Positions 22,410-34,077 are shown, counted from the first letter of the stretch. The stretch: DNA of 64,000 nt from Xenopus tropicalis (GCF_000004195.4 NC_030683.2:79508910-79572909), one strand, 5' to 3'. Notes: a model not told the origin generated them from the sequence alone. Program-made: numbers and translations.

Positions 22410-23870
22410 GCCAGTAAACCTAAGACGTGTATATGTGTTATTGTGTCTTTTGCTCTGCAGGGATAAAGCTTATGCTTTTCTGCAGTGGTTAGCCTTTAAT
22501 GCAGCACAGCACTATTCTGTTCTTTATTCCATAACCCCCATGGTGATCTAAGATACAGGCACTAATGTAGTGCTAATGCTATCTTAAATCAAAATTTATG
22601 AACAGGATATCACATGCTAAGATATTAGCATAAGGTATATTAACATTGAAGAGCTTTTAATGTTTTCCGTTGTGGTAATATACCATCTCAATGTGTTATA
22701 TTTCTTTTTTTAGTCTTGAATAATCAGCTTTACCAGCCCATTCTGGTGCTTGCAAGTCATTTCTATATACTCTTCTTTCATTGTATCACAAGATGAATTG
22801 CAGGGAATGGCTGACCCCAGATCTTAGTCCCAGAAAATGTAGTTATGGAATATCAAGTTTTGGCTGAAGGTACAGTGACAAATAGCTGTAGGTGGTATTC
22901 ATCCTTCGTGAGAACCCCTGCAGCAGGGAAGGTCAAGGAACATATTTAAAACCTCAGTCGCAAAGCATGATAAGGATGAGCTATTTTCTGGCACAAAGGA
23001 AATAAAGGCAGTTATTTATTTTTCTACATTGCAAAAGTAAAACTTTTCCAGATCATATTTTCAAATATTTCATAAAAGTGCTTGCCTTTAATATAGTTGT
23101 TGTCATTTTCTCATTTCCAGTGCATTTATTTACTTTAACTTGAAAATAATGACCAGAATTCAATAATGATGCCTTCTAAAATCCCCTTCAGCTGGTCTAC
23201 AGCTGCACAAAGGTAAAAAAGAATGTAACCCTGTACTTAAAGCATCCTATGGCAGACATTAATTATAGGGCTGCCTTGTGGCTAACAGTACAATATGCAG
23301 AGTGGTGCAAATGCCCCTATTGGAAGTGCACAGCACAAGAGCACTAACGTGCATAACTCTCACCCCTATAATGTTCCTTTACTAGCATCTGTGGCATTAG
23401 TAAATGACCCCTTATATGTCAGATAAAAGCAGATGACAGTTCATTAATAAGCAGAATTCTTACTAGCTAATGGTCTTGCATCTGTTTTTTAATTTAGGCT
23501 ACCTGTTTTAAAGAACTAGGGGCATCAGAGTGGACAGTTGTAACCTTTAAACTGTCAGTACATTGGAAATCCAAGTAAGCTGATCTCTGTTTAGTCTGGT
23601 TACCCAAGTGGGGCTGATTCAGGTCTAATGATCAGGTCACAAATAGGAATTGTGCAGACTCATAAGGAAAGAAACTCATCTGCAACCCAATGTGGCCCTT
23701 GCCTAATGTGATCCTTAGTGGCAAGTTTTGGTTGAATAAGAACAAGATTTAGTACCAAATAAAGCCCCCTTTAAGCTGATAATGCCATAGAGGCTACCTA
23801 ATAGCCAATCTTAGCCCTTATATGGCACCTCCATAAACTTTTATGGTGCTTGTGCTGCTCTCCAAGTCTT
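22410..23870. other. Single-copy DNA, no gene seen
   Basis: No recognisable element or exon until the Penelope-like remnant. Confidence 0.5.
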
Positions 23871-23929
23871 TTTAAATTTGACTGTGGCTCACAAGTAAGA
23901 AAGGTTGGGGACCCTAGCCCTACACCAAA

Positions 23930-24163
23930 GCACATGAAAAGTAACATGGTTTATGCTGACAAGTGTAGTAAAGAGTGCTCTGACTTATACATTGGGGAGA
24001 CAAAACAACCTCTCTGTAAGAGAATGGCCCAACATAGGAGGGCAAACTCCTCAGGACAGTCTATCCAAACATCAAGGAAAAGCGACACTCTTTTGAAGAC
24101 AGTAACGTGCTTAGTTATGCCAGACTGAAAAAACCATCCCTGAACAGAGGAGGGGGCCTGTGA
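23930..24163 (+). pseudogene. GIY-YIG endonuclease of a Penelope-like element
   Basis: The frame reads NMVYADKCSKECSDLYIGET followed by KQPLCKRMAQHRRANSSGQ. This is the cysteine-bearing entry and YIGET core of the GIY-YIG nuclease domain that Penelope-like retroelements carry after their reverse transcriptase. After about 24070 the open frame drifts into non-homologous residues. The correct continuation lies in another frame: IKEKRHSFEDSNV, then LSYARLKKPSLNRGGGL, ending near 24163. There is therefore at least one frameshift plus lost sequence. The domain would have nicked target DNA for integration. This copy is dead. Confidence 0.8.
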
Positions 24164-24167
24164 CACC

Positions 24168-24205
24168 GCGAATCCATGCCTGGCGAAACATTTTGCCCAT
24201 CACTA
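24168..24205. mobile_element. Solo hAT MITE end
   Basis: The words gcgaatccatgcctgg and cccatcacta are the inverted form of the left end of the element at 48878 (tagtgatgcg...ggcatggattc). Only the terminal ~38 bp is present, attached directly to the Penelope-like coding end. This is a deletion or an aberrant insertion product. Confidence 0.55.
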
Positions 24206-24218
24206 ATGAATAAGCCAC

Positions 24219-24238
24219 TCAGATGAGTGATTAAACGT
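24219..24238 (+). ncRNA. Decayed hammerhead-like motif in Penelope-like tail
   Basis: The sequence tcagatgagtgattaaacg has a GATGA and a near-GAAACG (ttaaacg) with almost no stem II. Penelope-like elements are known to carry hammerheads in their terminal repeats, so the position downstream of the GIY-YIG frame is right. As written, the GAAA box is broken, so it should not cleave. Confidence 0.3.
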
Positions 24239-24406
24239 TTTCAAGAAAAACTCCACTTGGAAGGTCCAGTTGTTTTAGTCTTAATTCTTCTAGATATTCT
24301 GAAAAGAAGGTTTCCAGGTGAAAGTAAAGTCCCTTTTAGGGATTCCCAGATTACTGAAATCCTGTATTACATTTCTGGTGTACTATATGCATATGCTAAA
24401 TAAAGA

Positions 24407-24923
24407 TTGTTGAATAGAGATGTAGCGAACTGTTCGCCCGCGAACTAATTCGTGCGAACATCGGGTGTTCGCGTTCGTGCAAATTCGCGGACTTTTGCCG
24501 ATGTTCGCCACTTTGGGTTTGCCGCGGTTTTTTTTGGCACCGCGTTTTTCCGCCTTGGTTTTTCCGCCGCGTTTTTTCGCTTTGTTTTATCGCCTATGCA
24601 TATACATAGGAATAGCTTGCAGTTTTTTTGGGCGTTATATTTTGGCGTTTTTTTTTTTGGTGTTTTTTTTACAAAGTATTTTTCAGAGAAGTTTTTGCCC
24701 TTGATCCCCCTCCTGCATGCCACTGTCCAGGTCGTGACACCCTTTAAACAACTTTAAAATCAGTTTTCTGGCCAGAAATGGCTTTTCTAGGTTTTAAAGT
24801 TCGCCTTCCCATTGAAGTCTATGGGGTTCACAAAGTTCGTGAATATTCGCGAGTTTTGGCGAAAGTCCGCAAACGGGTTCGTGAACATTTTCGGCGATGT
24901 TCGCTATATCACTATTGTTGAAG
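24407..24923. mobile_element. 501-bp hAT MITE with perfect 8-bp TSD
   Basis: The element is 24415-24915. It starts tagagatgtagcgaac and ends gttcgctatatcacta, an imperfect inverted terminus. Both sides carry ttgttgaa (24407-24414 and 24916-24923), an 8-bp duplication diagnostic of hAT-type integration. Subterminal gttcgc/gcgaac words are repeated many times and are likely transposase-binding sites. The right ~230 bp is nearly identical to the right part of the 1.24-kb relative at 53963-55203, so this copy is an internally deleted relative. The 92- and 101-codon ORFs on opposite strands are artefacts of the T-rich interior. Confidence 0.9.
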
Positions 24924-25905
24924 TCAGAGAACAATGACACAATTATTTTTCTTCACACTGAAACAATAGTAGCATTACAATCCCGTAGATTTATACAATA
25001 AAACATAAGCAGTAAGCTAGTTTGTCTTACTTAGTTCATGTAAGTTTGCACTTGGGTGTTATGCACAGCAGCAATCACTCAGTTTGCATTAGAAGTAGAA
25101 CATGGCAAGGCCTGTATTGAGTATAATAAAATGTTCCAGTTTTCAATATCATTTCTTGGAAATGGCTGCCTGCTTTAGAATTACACTGCAGTACCCTTCA
25201 CCTCTGCTTTTCTTCTTCTCAGACATTGAATCATCCATCAACTATGTAAAACTATGCTATTCCACACAGAAATGTCAGAGGATTGCACTACTGAACAGAA
25301 GCTTATTTCTGACCTCCAAATCTGCTTTCTTCCTTCCTTTCTATGATGCCTTGTGTACTGCATAATATCATTTTCACAGGCCATTCACATCAACAGGACA
25401 TAATTCTATGTGCTGGAAGATAACATAAATCTTTTCCTGATCACTTTCAGGGCCCTTATTGGATGAACCACTTCAATTAGTTTGGCATATCTTTCAGCTT
25501 AAGGAATTTACTGAATTTATCATGGAAAAAAAAACATTTTAAGTGAAAATTCTGAAATATAGAAGTTTAGTAATGGAACTCTGATTAAGAAGAGGTTATT
25601 TTATATTTATAAACCATTTTCTTTGATATTTTTTAGTAATCTTTGAATAGCTTCACCTTTCTAGGATCACCCAAAATGCATTGTTTAAAATCTAGTTTAT
25701 TACATTCAGTGAATGTAAATTAAGAAAGCCTCAAAATTTGCTGACAAGTGGTTCAGCACTTCACAAAACCCCAAGTGCCATTCAGTTGCTGTTACTCAAA
25801 AGTTATTAATTTAAAAAGAAGGTTCTACAATACTGAAAGCTCATGGCGAGTGACATTTTTCACTGTGAAATCCCACATTGCACTATTGGCAAATATTTTC
25901 TCAAA
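24924..25905. other. Single-copy DNA, no gene seen
   Basis: The ORF at 25102-25365 (87 codons) has no recognisable domain. Confidence 0.5.
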
Positions 25906-26130
25906 ACCACAACAAAATACCCATATATCCCAATGTATTTTGTGCAGAAAACAATCACTGTGAAAAAACACCCATAGTCTCCAATGTATTCTGTTTAGCA
26001 AAAGTCACAGTAAGAAAAATTGCTGCCAAAAAGTCACAGCAAAAAAAACATAGACTCCAATGTATTTCACGTAAAAAAAAAGTTTCTGCAAAAGAAAAAA
26101 AGTTGCAGTGAAAAAATATGTAGAAAGGCA
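25906..26130. repeat. Degenerate ~60-bp tandem repeat
   Basis: Three imperfect copies of a unit containing ccaatgtatt and (g)aaaaaa..cac/gtcac occur around 25930, 25980 and 26055. Shared words are tctccaatgtatt, actccaatgtatt and cccaatgtatt. It is probably the internal array of a decayed MITE. Confidence 0.5.
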
Positions 26131-26551
26131 CCAAGTGCCAGATGCTTACAGTTCAAGACTAAAAGGGGAACAGTTGTAAAAATGAAAATATGATATATGC
26201 ATCATTTCATCTTTGGGATGAGCAAATTTCTTTTCACCTGGTGCAGTTTTGAGACAATTTTTTCTTGAACCTACACCAACATTTTGACATGCTTTTTGTT
26301 TCAACAAAAAAGTGGGGTTTTTTGTGCTTAAAAAGTGTGAAAAATGGCAATGGCATTAGGATTTCTCTGTGCATTTTGGTGTACTGGAAAAAGCGTAGGA
26401 AGATTAGAAGAATTTCCCACAACAGAGTTTGATCTAAAGCCCAGAGCAGACAAGGGTTAAACAGAATAATAGTCAAGGCAGGAAAGGCATCACGGCAGGC
26501 AATGAGTAATCAAAGTCAGGAAATCAAAACAAGTGCTTATGAAGGAAAGAG

Positions 26552-26593
26552 CCAACTTGGGTAATGATAAACCCCAACTTGGGTAATGATAAA
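26552..26593. repeat. 22-bp direct duplication
   Basis: ccaacttgggtaatgataaa occurs at 26552-26571 and 26574-26593, period 22, identical. A recent slippage product. Confidence 0.95.
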
Positions 26594-26684
26594 GGACCAA
26601 GGAAAGGTTTTTATTTTTAAACTTGGTGAGAATCAGGAAATGCATCAGAACACAAGCATACACCTACACCTCTGGGGACAGAAC

Positions 26685-26715
26685 CTTGAAAAGGGGCTTT
26701 GCCCGAAACATGTAG
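26685..26715 (+). ncRNA. Weak hammerhead-like motif
   Basis: cttgaaaa, then a stem (gggc with gccc, loop ttt) and GAAACATGTAG. The stem II and GAAAC are good, but the first box is CUUGAAAA rather than CUGANGA. It resembles 2513-2546 in layout and may be a degenerate relative. Confidence 0.2.
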
Positions 26716-28164
26716 TGGAACACACTAATAAACACTAATTGCAGCAAAGCTTTGCAGTGTCAGGTGTCCTCCATTATCTTATCTGATGTCTACATGTAAT
26801 TGTTTAGCCACACTGTCACTCAAAATCTGACTGTAGTTGTTGAGAATGTTATACTGAAGAACAATTATGTGTTTACAGCTTATTATTTCTATAGGATGAT
26901 CTTAAAAATGTTTCCTGATATTTCCCTTGGTAGACCTTTATTAACAGAGTTGTAAGAAATAAATACATATTCTACCAAAGAAAGCTGACAAAGCACAGTG
27001 TTGCAGAGCGTGTCTATAATAAAACACATAAAGTGATATGTTTTCTTTTATGTTCAAGAACATTTTCTTATATTCTGTGTGATCATTCCTCTGAACCAGA
27101 AATCAAAAGATCAAGCACAGTCACCATCTTCTATTGCCACTGGCCACATAACTTACTCTTGCTCTCTGATTTAATCTGATTTTATCAGCATCAGAAGTGT
27201 GTTTTTAGGCCAGTGAACCACATCTTGTCTATAAACGAAAACTACAGTATGTACAGGAAACAAGCATTGCAGCAAACACAGGAAATTAACTAGGTAAAGT
27301 AACCAAAATGACTGTGCTGTACATGTCTTTCCATGTAAACATAGAAGTTCGATTTCTGATGTGCCCTCTATGGCCCTTAAAAAAGCTGTCTAAACATTTC
27401 CACCACCGGCTGTAGGGTTTATGCCAGATTCCAGCAACTGGTGGATCGTATCTGTCAAATTATTTGTTGCCTACTGCAATAATGGATACCAGTGAAGAAA
27501 TAAGCATTTTAAACTAGAGAGAATGCCATTATTTACAGTAAAGCGTAGTTGTAAAAGATCCATGGGGTCAATTAAATTGTATTCTATACAAGTAAAGGTA
27601 GAATGCCATACAACATGAAAATCATCCATTCAGTCTAATATACTGTGTTGTGTCTAGTTGAATCAAAAAATGCTGGCACAATAAGTGACCTCTGAAATCT
27701 TTGCAAATTCCAATTCTACTAGATGTTTTAGTATTTTGATAACTTGCACTAACTTTGCTTTCCAAAGATGTGAGATGACTTTATTAATTAATGTACTGAA
27801 TTTTGAACCTTCAATATGCTTCATTAAATCAAATCAGGGGTTTAACACTTTAATAAAGTTAAGTCAGTAAAGCTTTTGATCTCTACATGAATTTGCCATA
27901 AAAAGGTCTTTATGAATGATACTGGAGAATGGCTCAGTCATCTAAAAATGTTGGTTGTAGTCTGGAAAAGAGAACCTTTCCCTGTCAGAGCTGTAAAACC
28001 TTTATAACCAGGAAATGTGGACTAAGCAGTATGTTGGGTAATGGGTAATGCAGACTTCAGTCCAATAGCAAGGTGCCAGAAGTATCAGGCAAAAATTGTA
28101 ATGAAGGTGAAGCACAGACCAGGGCAGGCAGAAGACTATCAGGAACAGGCCTAGAGTCTGCTGA

Positions 28165-28275
28165 AAAAACATGTAAAAACACTGAATAAACCCAGTAGGA
28201 TTGCTTTGCCACCAATATGGATTCATACAGTTTAGTTAGAATCAGATGGTCTTATAATTCAGAACTTTCAAAAAC
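28165..28275. repeat. caggtatggga-family MITE fragment
   Basis: Internal piece only: actgaataaacccagtagg, attgctttgccaccaat, and cttataattcagaactttc match the middle of 16957-17271. Both ends are missing. Confidence 0.5.
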
Positions 28276-28689
28276 AATTCTTAGAAAATATGAATGCACA
28301 CATAAATAACCCAGCTCTGTATTGGCAAAACACGTAAAACGTACACTTTGCTTTCATTTGGATAGCTTGCAACACTATTGAGTAATCAGTCAAAGCAACA
28401 AATGTCAAGGACCTGTTTTTTTAATTTAAAAAATAAACTGCTTAGAAAACCAGTGGGTTAAAATATAGCAAAGCTCAACCTCAAAGGGTGCTTGATTAAT
28501 GATGTTGCCTCCATTAAATGTGCCATAACTAATTTATTAATGTAATGCAAAAACTGCTTGGTGTTGCACGCTCTAAATAGTATAATCTTGGATATAGACT
28601 TCCAACAATTACAGAGGGTCATATGTTTAACTAAGGTTGATTTAATGGAAATACTCATCTGCATAGAATTAGATTTTTTAGACTATTGC

Positions 28690-28709
28690 AGTATATATAT
28701 ATATATATA
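28690..28709. repeat. (TA)n microsatellite
   Basis: About ten TA units. Confidence 0.95.
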
Positions 28710-29241
28710 CACCTTAGCCCATTTTTAGTACCCACTGAGTATTCTATTACACTGTTGCATTTTAATTCTTTATTCTCACATTTCTTACTTTGCCTTATAG
28801 CAATGCTTAGGGGCCCAATTTCTCTATAAGAAAAAAATAAAGCCTTGCATTAATCAACATGACATTATATCCCAAGGACTCTCAACAATTCAATATTCCA
28901 CCGCTGTATTCTTTTATTCTGAAGGGTTATCATAACTTCTATACTTTATGCCACACTTAAAGCACTTAGTAAAATGTATATATTTTTAACATATCTAACA
29001 ACATATGTATAGTATAGTATTTCTATTGGGAGCACATTTTTTTTGTCTACCAAGTGCTAGCTACATATGCAGTGGGGGTATGAGCTATATACATACCAAT
29101 AGCCACAGTTTTAAAGCTTTTTTGACATGGATAACCTTATTTAGTCCTTATTATACAATTTTTGCATGTGAAAACTTAATGCACGGGTTAACAGTGTATC
29201 AAAAAAATTAAAATCACTAACCTGTACAAAGACATTTTTTG

Positions 29242-29695
29242 TTAAAGGGGACCTGTCACCCCAAAAAATAATACCAAATTCGATGCAATCAAAGTAGTAG
29301 GGCAAAACAAATTTTAATTACACTTTAAAAAAAAATTCCTTCATTCTTTTGGAATCCACAATTAGAGCATACAGACAGGCACCATTTTGTGCAAACTGTT
29401 ACCAAGGAATACAGGAAAACCTACATGCCTATGCATAGACTAAACAATTATAGACAGTGAAGAGGACAGGGGCATGCAAGGATGTCAATGACATTTAGGA
29501 AATACAGAAATTAAAGTGAAAGTAATTGCTGTGCCGCAGGCATAAAGGTGTAGATGGCAATATATGATTGACAGTTGAGATTTTTAAATGAATTTATAAC
29601 AGGTTTCAATAAAAAAGGATCTTGGTTTTGTGTTGAATTCAAAAAGGACTTTTATTATACTATTTTTTTTTTGTCTGGGTGATAGGTCCCCATAA
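29242..29695. mobile_element. T2-type MITE with ggggacctgtcacc ends
   Basis: The left edge is ttaaaggggacctgtcaccc. The right edge, gggtgataggtccccat, is its inverted form with a damaged TTAA. The interior has runs of A or T next to each end. It belongs to a further T2-like subfamily and is non-coding. Confidence 0.65.
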
Positions 29696-31850
29696 AAAGC
29701 TCCACTGTGCATATACTGTAGGTTCTCCTGCAATGTATATGAATTGTAAATATTATACAGTATATACTCTATTATATGGACTCCTGTATTCCACAATCTC
29801 TGCATTGCAATGATGTTAATGTGAATGTAGTCCTCTTTGCTGCTAAAACATCCTTTACCCTAGGGATTAGCAAAACTGGCCTGTTTCTGTTTGCTGAAAA
29901 ACTGTGCGAAAGATTGCAAAACTTTGCAAACATACAACAGAGTCAATAAGAAGGAGAATTTACTTTGCCAAACAGTGTATTTGCTGGGGTTGGTCCAAAT
30001 GGTACCTGGTTTTATGTAGTCTTCCTGCTTCCTTCACTACCTCTGATCTGTGCCAATTTTGATGCAGGGTATCAAATGCATCAATCTTGACAGGCCACAT
30101 TTTTTATGTGTAGCATTGCAAAAAAATCACTCTCCACTAGATGTGAGATGTTGTTGGATGCATTTGGTTCCGTTCAGTTGGGTTGAGGTCACAGATGTAA
30201 TAGCCCAGCTGATATTGCCCTTATTGATGCTTTTAGTTTCAATAGCTTAATTAGAAATTCAAGCCAGAGACCTGTAGAGCAAATAATATAAATTTCACAG
30301 AAAAACACACAAAAATAAAGAAATGAATTCTGATTGCAACCTATTTTGGGATACTGGTGCTTACATGACTCAAAATGTTAATTTGAATGTGTATTAGCCC
30401 TTTAAAACTTTGTTTGCTCTTAAATCTACCTGTCACTATTAAATCTGAATAAAGTCAATTAAATTGCTGGTCTTTAAAGCCAAGCAGATCCCTCTCCAAT
30501 ACAACAAGTATTGATTGCATTTTTATTTCACATGTTTATTTATACCATATGCTTGTTCAGGCCCACACAAAATCACATGGGTCCATCCTGACCTTGTACA
30601 TTGCATTAATACATCAACATGCAGCACTAAATTAAGCAGCAGGAGAGAGAGTAGTACATGATGAAAGGAAGAGTGATGTGGAATGTGGTAAAGAAATAGG
30701 TGTATTAAAAATAAAATTTTACAGTGAACGACTTAATTTTACATACCATGAGTTAAAGTTTTTCCTCATTTTACACAGTTTTTTTTAGGTCTCACCATTA
30801 TATAATATATATTGTATTTCCCTAATTTTACACTTTCTCTTGCTTTTACATGTACAATGGGAGCTCTACTGTATAACCAACATTCTATACAACCTGTTAC
30901 AATGTATTCAATTTCCTTTGACGTAAATCTGCACAAAAAGAAGTAAATCAAAATAAAATTATAGCAAATTGCATTTTGATAGGTTTACAATAAGTTTTCT
31001 GTTTATTGTGGATAGATAATTCCCCTTGCATTTTTTAGAAACCTATTATGAATCTTCTTTGAAATCTTAGCCCTTGCCACTCACACTTGCATAAGCACTC
31101 ACACCCACTTTTACACCCTCTCTATATTTATTATTCTATAGTTTGGTCTCTAATACTGAGTGACGATGACTGACCTAATCATGTTACTATAATACGTTGC
31201 TACCCACTGCATGTTCATACCATGGAAATCTCCATTCTTTTCTATAAAATCTTCCCACTGACATGCTAAGCTTCAGCTGCCGGCTATGTGTTTACAGAAA
31301 ATTAGATCTCTGCTCTGTGATATCTTTCACTGGTCCAACAAGGACATCCTTCCTAGTAGTTATTGTTCACTGTACAAAAGCTCTTTCTTGAGATGTAATG
31401 TGCACAGGATGTTCAGGCTGCGTTAGGTGGGTACATAATGCTTCTTCCAGCCTCTTAGAAGCATCCACAGTGTCTCATCAACAATAGAGCATAGAATAGC
31501 TGCCAGAAATGAGACAGAAGCAGGGCAGGCTGGGAAATTTCTTGCAAAAAAAAAAACCAGAAACAAAAGCAAAAGAACAGCCGGGGAATAGAAATTTGGC
31601 ACCACGGGGAGGTAGTTATAACTCAGACAGAGCCTGCACTCCCAATAGTAAGGTGTATATCTACTGTATAGGGCAATACATAACAACCCTACGCCAATGA
31701 CAGCAATCAACGCTATTCCTTCTAAGCACAACAATCACATTGATTTATTACTTGCAGTTCTTCTCCCTTCGCTGCACCTTCTCACCCTCTGCTTCCCACA
31801 TCCACTTAACACACAGAGAATTTACACAAACTCTTCTGCATGGCCTATGG
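29696..31850. other. Single-copy DNA, no gene seen
   Basis: The largest ORF (31423-31734 minus, 103 codons) begins with hydrophobic residues (MLCLEGIALIAVIGVGLL) and has a later LLLLFLVFFFARNF stretch. It overlaps a plus-strand ORF and shows no family resemblance. I regard it as chance. Confidence 0.45.
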
Positions 31851-32260
31851 TTTTGTGACAGGCAGGCAGGCTGGCAGAACATTGCTCTATTATTAGCCGA
31901 TAATTAATAATGGGATATGTCAGCATTCCTGTTTTTTGCTTCGATTTCCTTTTATTTCTTCCATTTATCTCATAGCATTTGAAATCAAAGGAGAGAAAAA
32001 CATATTTTACTATAGCAAATTCTGTAATATTTCCTGCTGCCAATAAATCAAGGTTGAAGTTGCCTTTGAAATAACACTTGGCGTCATTTTACTTTTATCA
32101 GGCCATTAGCAGAAATGTTTCCCTATTGTTTGGGTATCAAAACAGCTTTAAAGCAGAAACGTATGCATAAATGTAATTAAACATATCGGCATCTGTGCTT
32201 TTATTTTTCCAGCCACTAAAATATTTTACACAACCCCCCAAAGTGAAGATATTCCTGTTT
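31850..32260. promoter_or_regulatory. Candidate conserved non-coding element
   Basis: No repeat edges. It is dense in homeodomain-type TAAT/ATTA cores (tagccgataattaataatg near 31895), a tatgcataaatgtaatt octamer-like word near 32163, and long non-repetitive stretches. The texture resembles vertebrate developmental enhancers. This is only a candidate: conservation cannot be seen from one sequence. Confidence 0.25.
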
Positions 32261-32730
32261 CACTGCTGTCATGATCAGAACACAATACTTAAGTAGAAAA
32301 TTGAGCCGCATGTGTCTCTTTTTCTGAAGTCTGTTTCATTCCACCGTAAATTGTATTTTTGCATGGAAAGTCACTACCGAATCAAGAAATATATTGCTTT
32401 TTCTGATTACTTTCAGTGAAAGTTATTTTGTGCTATATGTCTGAGGTGTCCAATGACCTGTTTTGAATTTCACAGTACCTGGACTTCATAAATGTCTTGG
32501 TATGGCTCAGCGAACAAAGAAGTGTTTAATAAAGGAAGCTGCCAGAATTATCAATGGTAATGGGATACATAATGGTATGATCTGAGAATCGTTAAACAAA
32601 AAACTTGTCTGGACCATTTTTATTAAGTAAGAGAATGTTTTACATGTTTTTTTCAACGCTGCCAAAAAGTAAAATTCTTACAAGAAAGCATACATATGCA
32701 AATAAGCAAAAGAAAAATTATTAAACACAA
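32261..32730. other. No feature seen
   Basis: Single-copy sequence between the candidate element and the next MITE. Confidence 0.5.
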
Positions 32731-32732
32731 AG

Positions 32733-33068
32733 AGGGAGATTTACTAATCCACGAACGCTCCGAGTGTATTTTCGGTGACTTTTTTGTATTTTGCGCGACT
32801 GTTTCGTACTTTGTGACAAAATCGTATTGTCGCGCCGAGTACGAAAGTTTCAGATTCATTCAAGGATCAAAGTCGGAAAGGTTTTCCTGCATTTTATGAT
32901 CGTTCGGTACGAAAATCTCGTGACTTTCGGATCACCAATACGATCTTATCGTGACTAATACAATTTTTCGTAAGCATATTCGTGATATTTGCAATCTTAA
33001 GAAATTATCGTATCCAATCTGAATTTATCCCATTCAGGATTCGAACTTGTGTTTTCATGAATGTGCCC
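32733..33068. mobile_element. Decayed MITE with gatttactaatccacgaa end
   Basis: The left edge, gggagatttactaatccacg, matches the termini of 33657-34075 and 45698-45952. The right edge, catgaatgtgcccc, is weak. The interior has many cgtac/gtacg and cgtatt words in both orientations, so it folds partially. Overlapping ORFs on both strands are by-products. Confidence 0.5.
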
Positions 33069-33123
33069 CAAAAAGGTGAATAATGTATGTGTTTCTATTA
33101 GGTACATGGACCTTAAAATGACC

Positions 33124-33620
33124 TTAAAGGGGAGGTTCACCTTTAAGTTAAATTTTAATATGTTATAGAATGCCCTATTCCTAGCAACGTGAATGCCCTA
33201 TTCCTATCAATTGATTTCTATTATTTATTTTTATCAGTTCTTGAATTATTTGCTTATCTCTTGTGACTTTCCAACCTTCACATGGGGGTCACTGACCCTG
33301 GCAGCTGAAAAATATTGCTCTCTGAGGCTACAATTGTATTATTATTGTTACTTTTTATTACTTATCTTTCTATGCAGCCCCTCTACTATTCATATTTCCA
33401 GCTTTCATGTAAACCACTGCCTGGTTGCTCAAGTAATTAAGACCCTAGCAGTCAGATAGCTGCTGAAATACAAAATGGAGAGCTGCTTTATTGCTGAACA
33501 AAAAAGATAATTAACTGAAAAACCATCAAAAATAAAAAACAAAGACCAATTGCAAATTGTCTCAGAATATCAATGTCTACATCATATTAAAAGTTAATTT
33601 AAGGTGAACTACACTTTTAA
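33124..33620. mobile_element. T2-type MITE, 497 bp, TTAA ends
   Basis: The left edge is ttaaaggggaggttcacctt. The right edge (aaggtgaactacacttttaa) is its inverted partner; TTAA lies at 33124-33127 and 33617-33620. A 12-base gtgaatgccctattcctatc-type word is repeated near the left end (33170-33210). It is non-coding, and the 88-codon ORF within is incidental. Confidence 0.85.
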
Positions 33621-33656
33621 AATGAAAACAATCTTATACTCCTGCATCCAACACTA

Positions 33657-34075
33657 GGGGGCTGATTTACTAATCCACGAATCCGAATCCCGAATAGGAA
33701 AAATTGGATTGGAAACGAACATTTTGCGACTTTTTTGTATTTTTTGCGACTCGCCGTCGCGACTTTTTCATGATATGTCGCGACTTTTTCATAGCCGTTA
33801 CGGCTTGCACGAATTGCACGAATTGTTGCAACTTTCTCGTAGCCGTTACGACTTGCGCGAATTGTCGCAACTTTTTCGTATTGAGCGCTAGTAAACGGCG
33901 GGCAAACCTTTCCAATTTTTTCACGACGGCTACGAAAAAGTCACGCCAATTCGCGCAAGTCGGAACGGCTACGAAAAAGTCACGACGGCATCGAAATAAT
34001 CGCAAAATACCGATCATTACGAAAAAAACGCATTTGGGCGCTTTTGATCCGTTCGTGGATTAGTAAATCAGCCCC
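33657..34075. mobile_element. 419-bp fold-back MITE, TA target
   Basis: Terminal inverted repeats of about 25 bp: gggggctgatttactaatcc on the left and ggattagtaaatcagcccc on the right, with TA on each side (33655-33656 and 34076-34077). The interior is a set of short units (cgactttttc, cgtagccgttacg, cttgcgcgaattg) in both orientations, so the element is close to a complete hairpin. This symmetry produces 115- and 119-codon ORFs on opposite strands that look alike and are not genes. Confidence 0.8.
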
Positions 34076-34077
34076 TA

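Larger units (their letters stand above)
23880..24290 (+). mobile_element. Penelope-like element 3' remnant
   Basis: It contains the end of the GIY-YIG endonuclease reading frame, then a terminal-repeat-like segment with aagccactcagatgagtg and aacgttttcaagaaaaac. A foreign 38-bp hAT end interrupts it at 24168-24205. The reverse transcriptase that should precede the endonuclease is absent. The left limit is where similarity to the protein begins; the right limit is uncertain. Confidence 0.75.
26131..29240. other. Mostly single-copy DNA; no gene seen
   Basis: Contains a 22-bp duplication (26552-26593), a hammerhead-like motif near 26685 and a caggtatggga-family fragment at 28165-28275. Otherwise unremarkable AT-rich DNA with chance ORFs up to 80 codons, none with a domain. 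Confidence 0.5.

Noticed and set aside
24445..24757. 92- and 101-codon ORFs on opposite strands
   Set aside because: Lie inside the hAT MITE; composition follows the T-rich interior.
26685..26715. Hammerhead-like motif taken as a strong candidate
   Set aside because: The first catalytic box does not match CUGANGA; retained only as a low-confidence feature.
31423..31734. 103-codon ORF with hydrophobic segments resembling a membrane protein
   Set aside because: Overlaps another ORF on the plus strand and has no family resemblance; hydrophobic runs are common in chance ORFs of AT-rich DNA.
33670..34063. Pair of 115- and 119-codon ORFs on opposite strands
   Set aside because: Products of the near-palindromic MITE.
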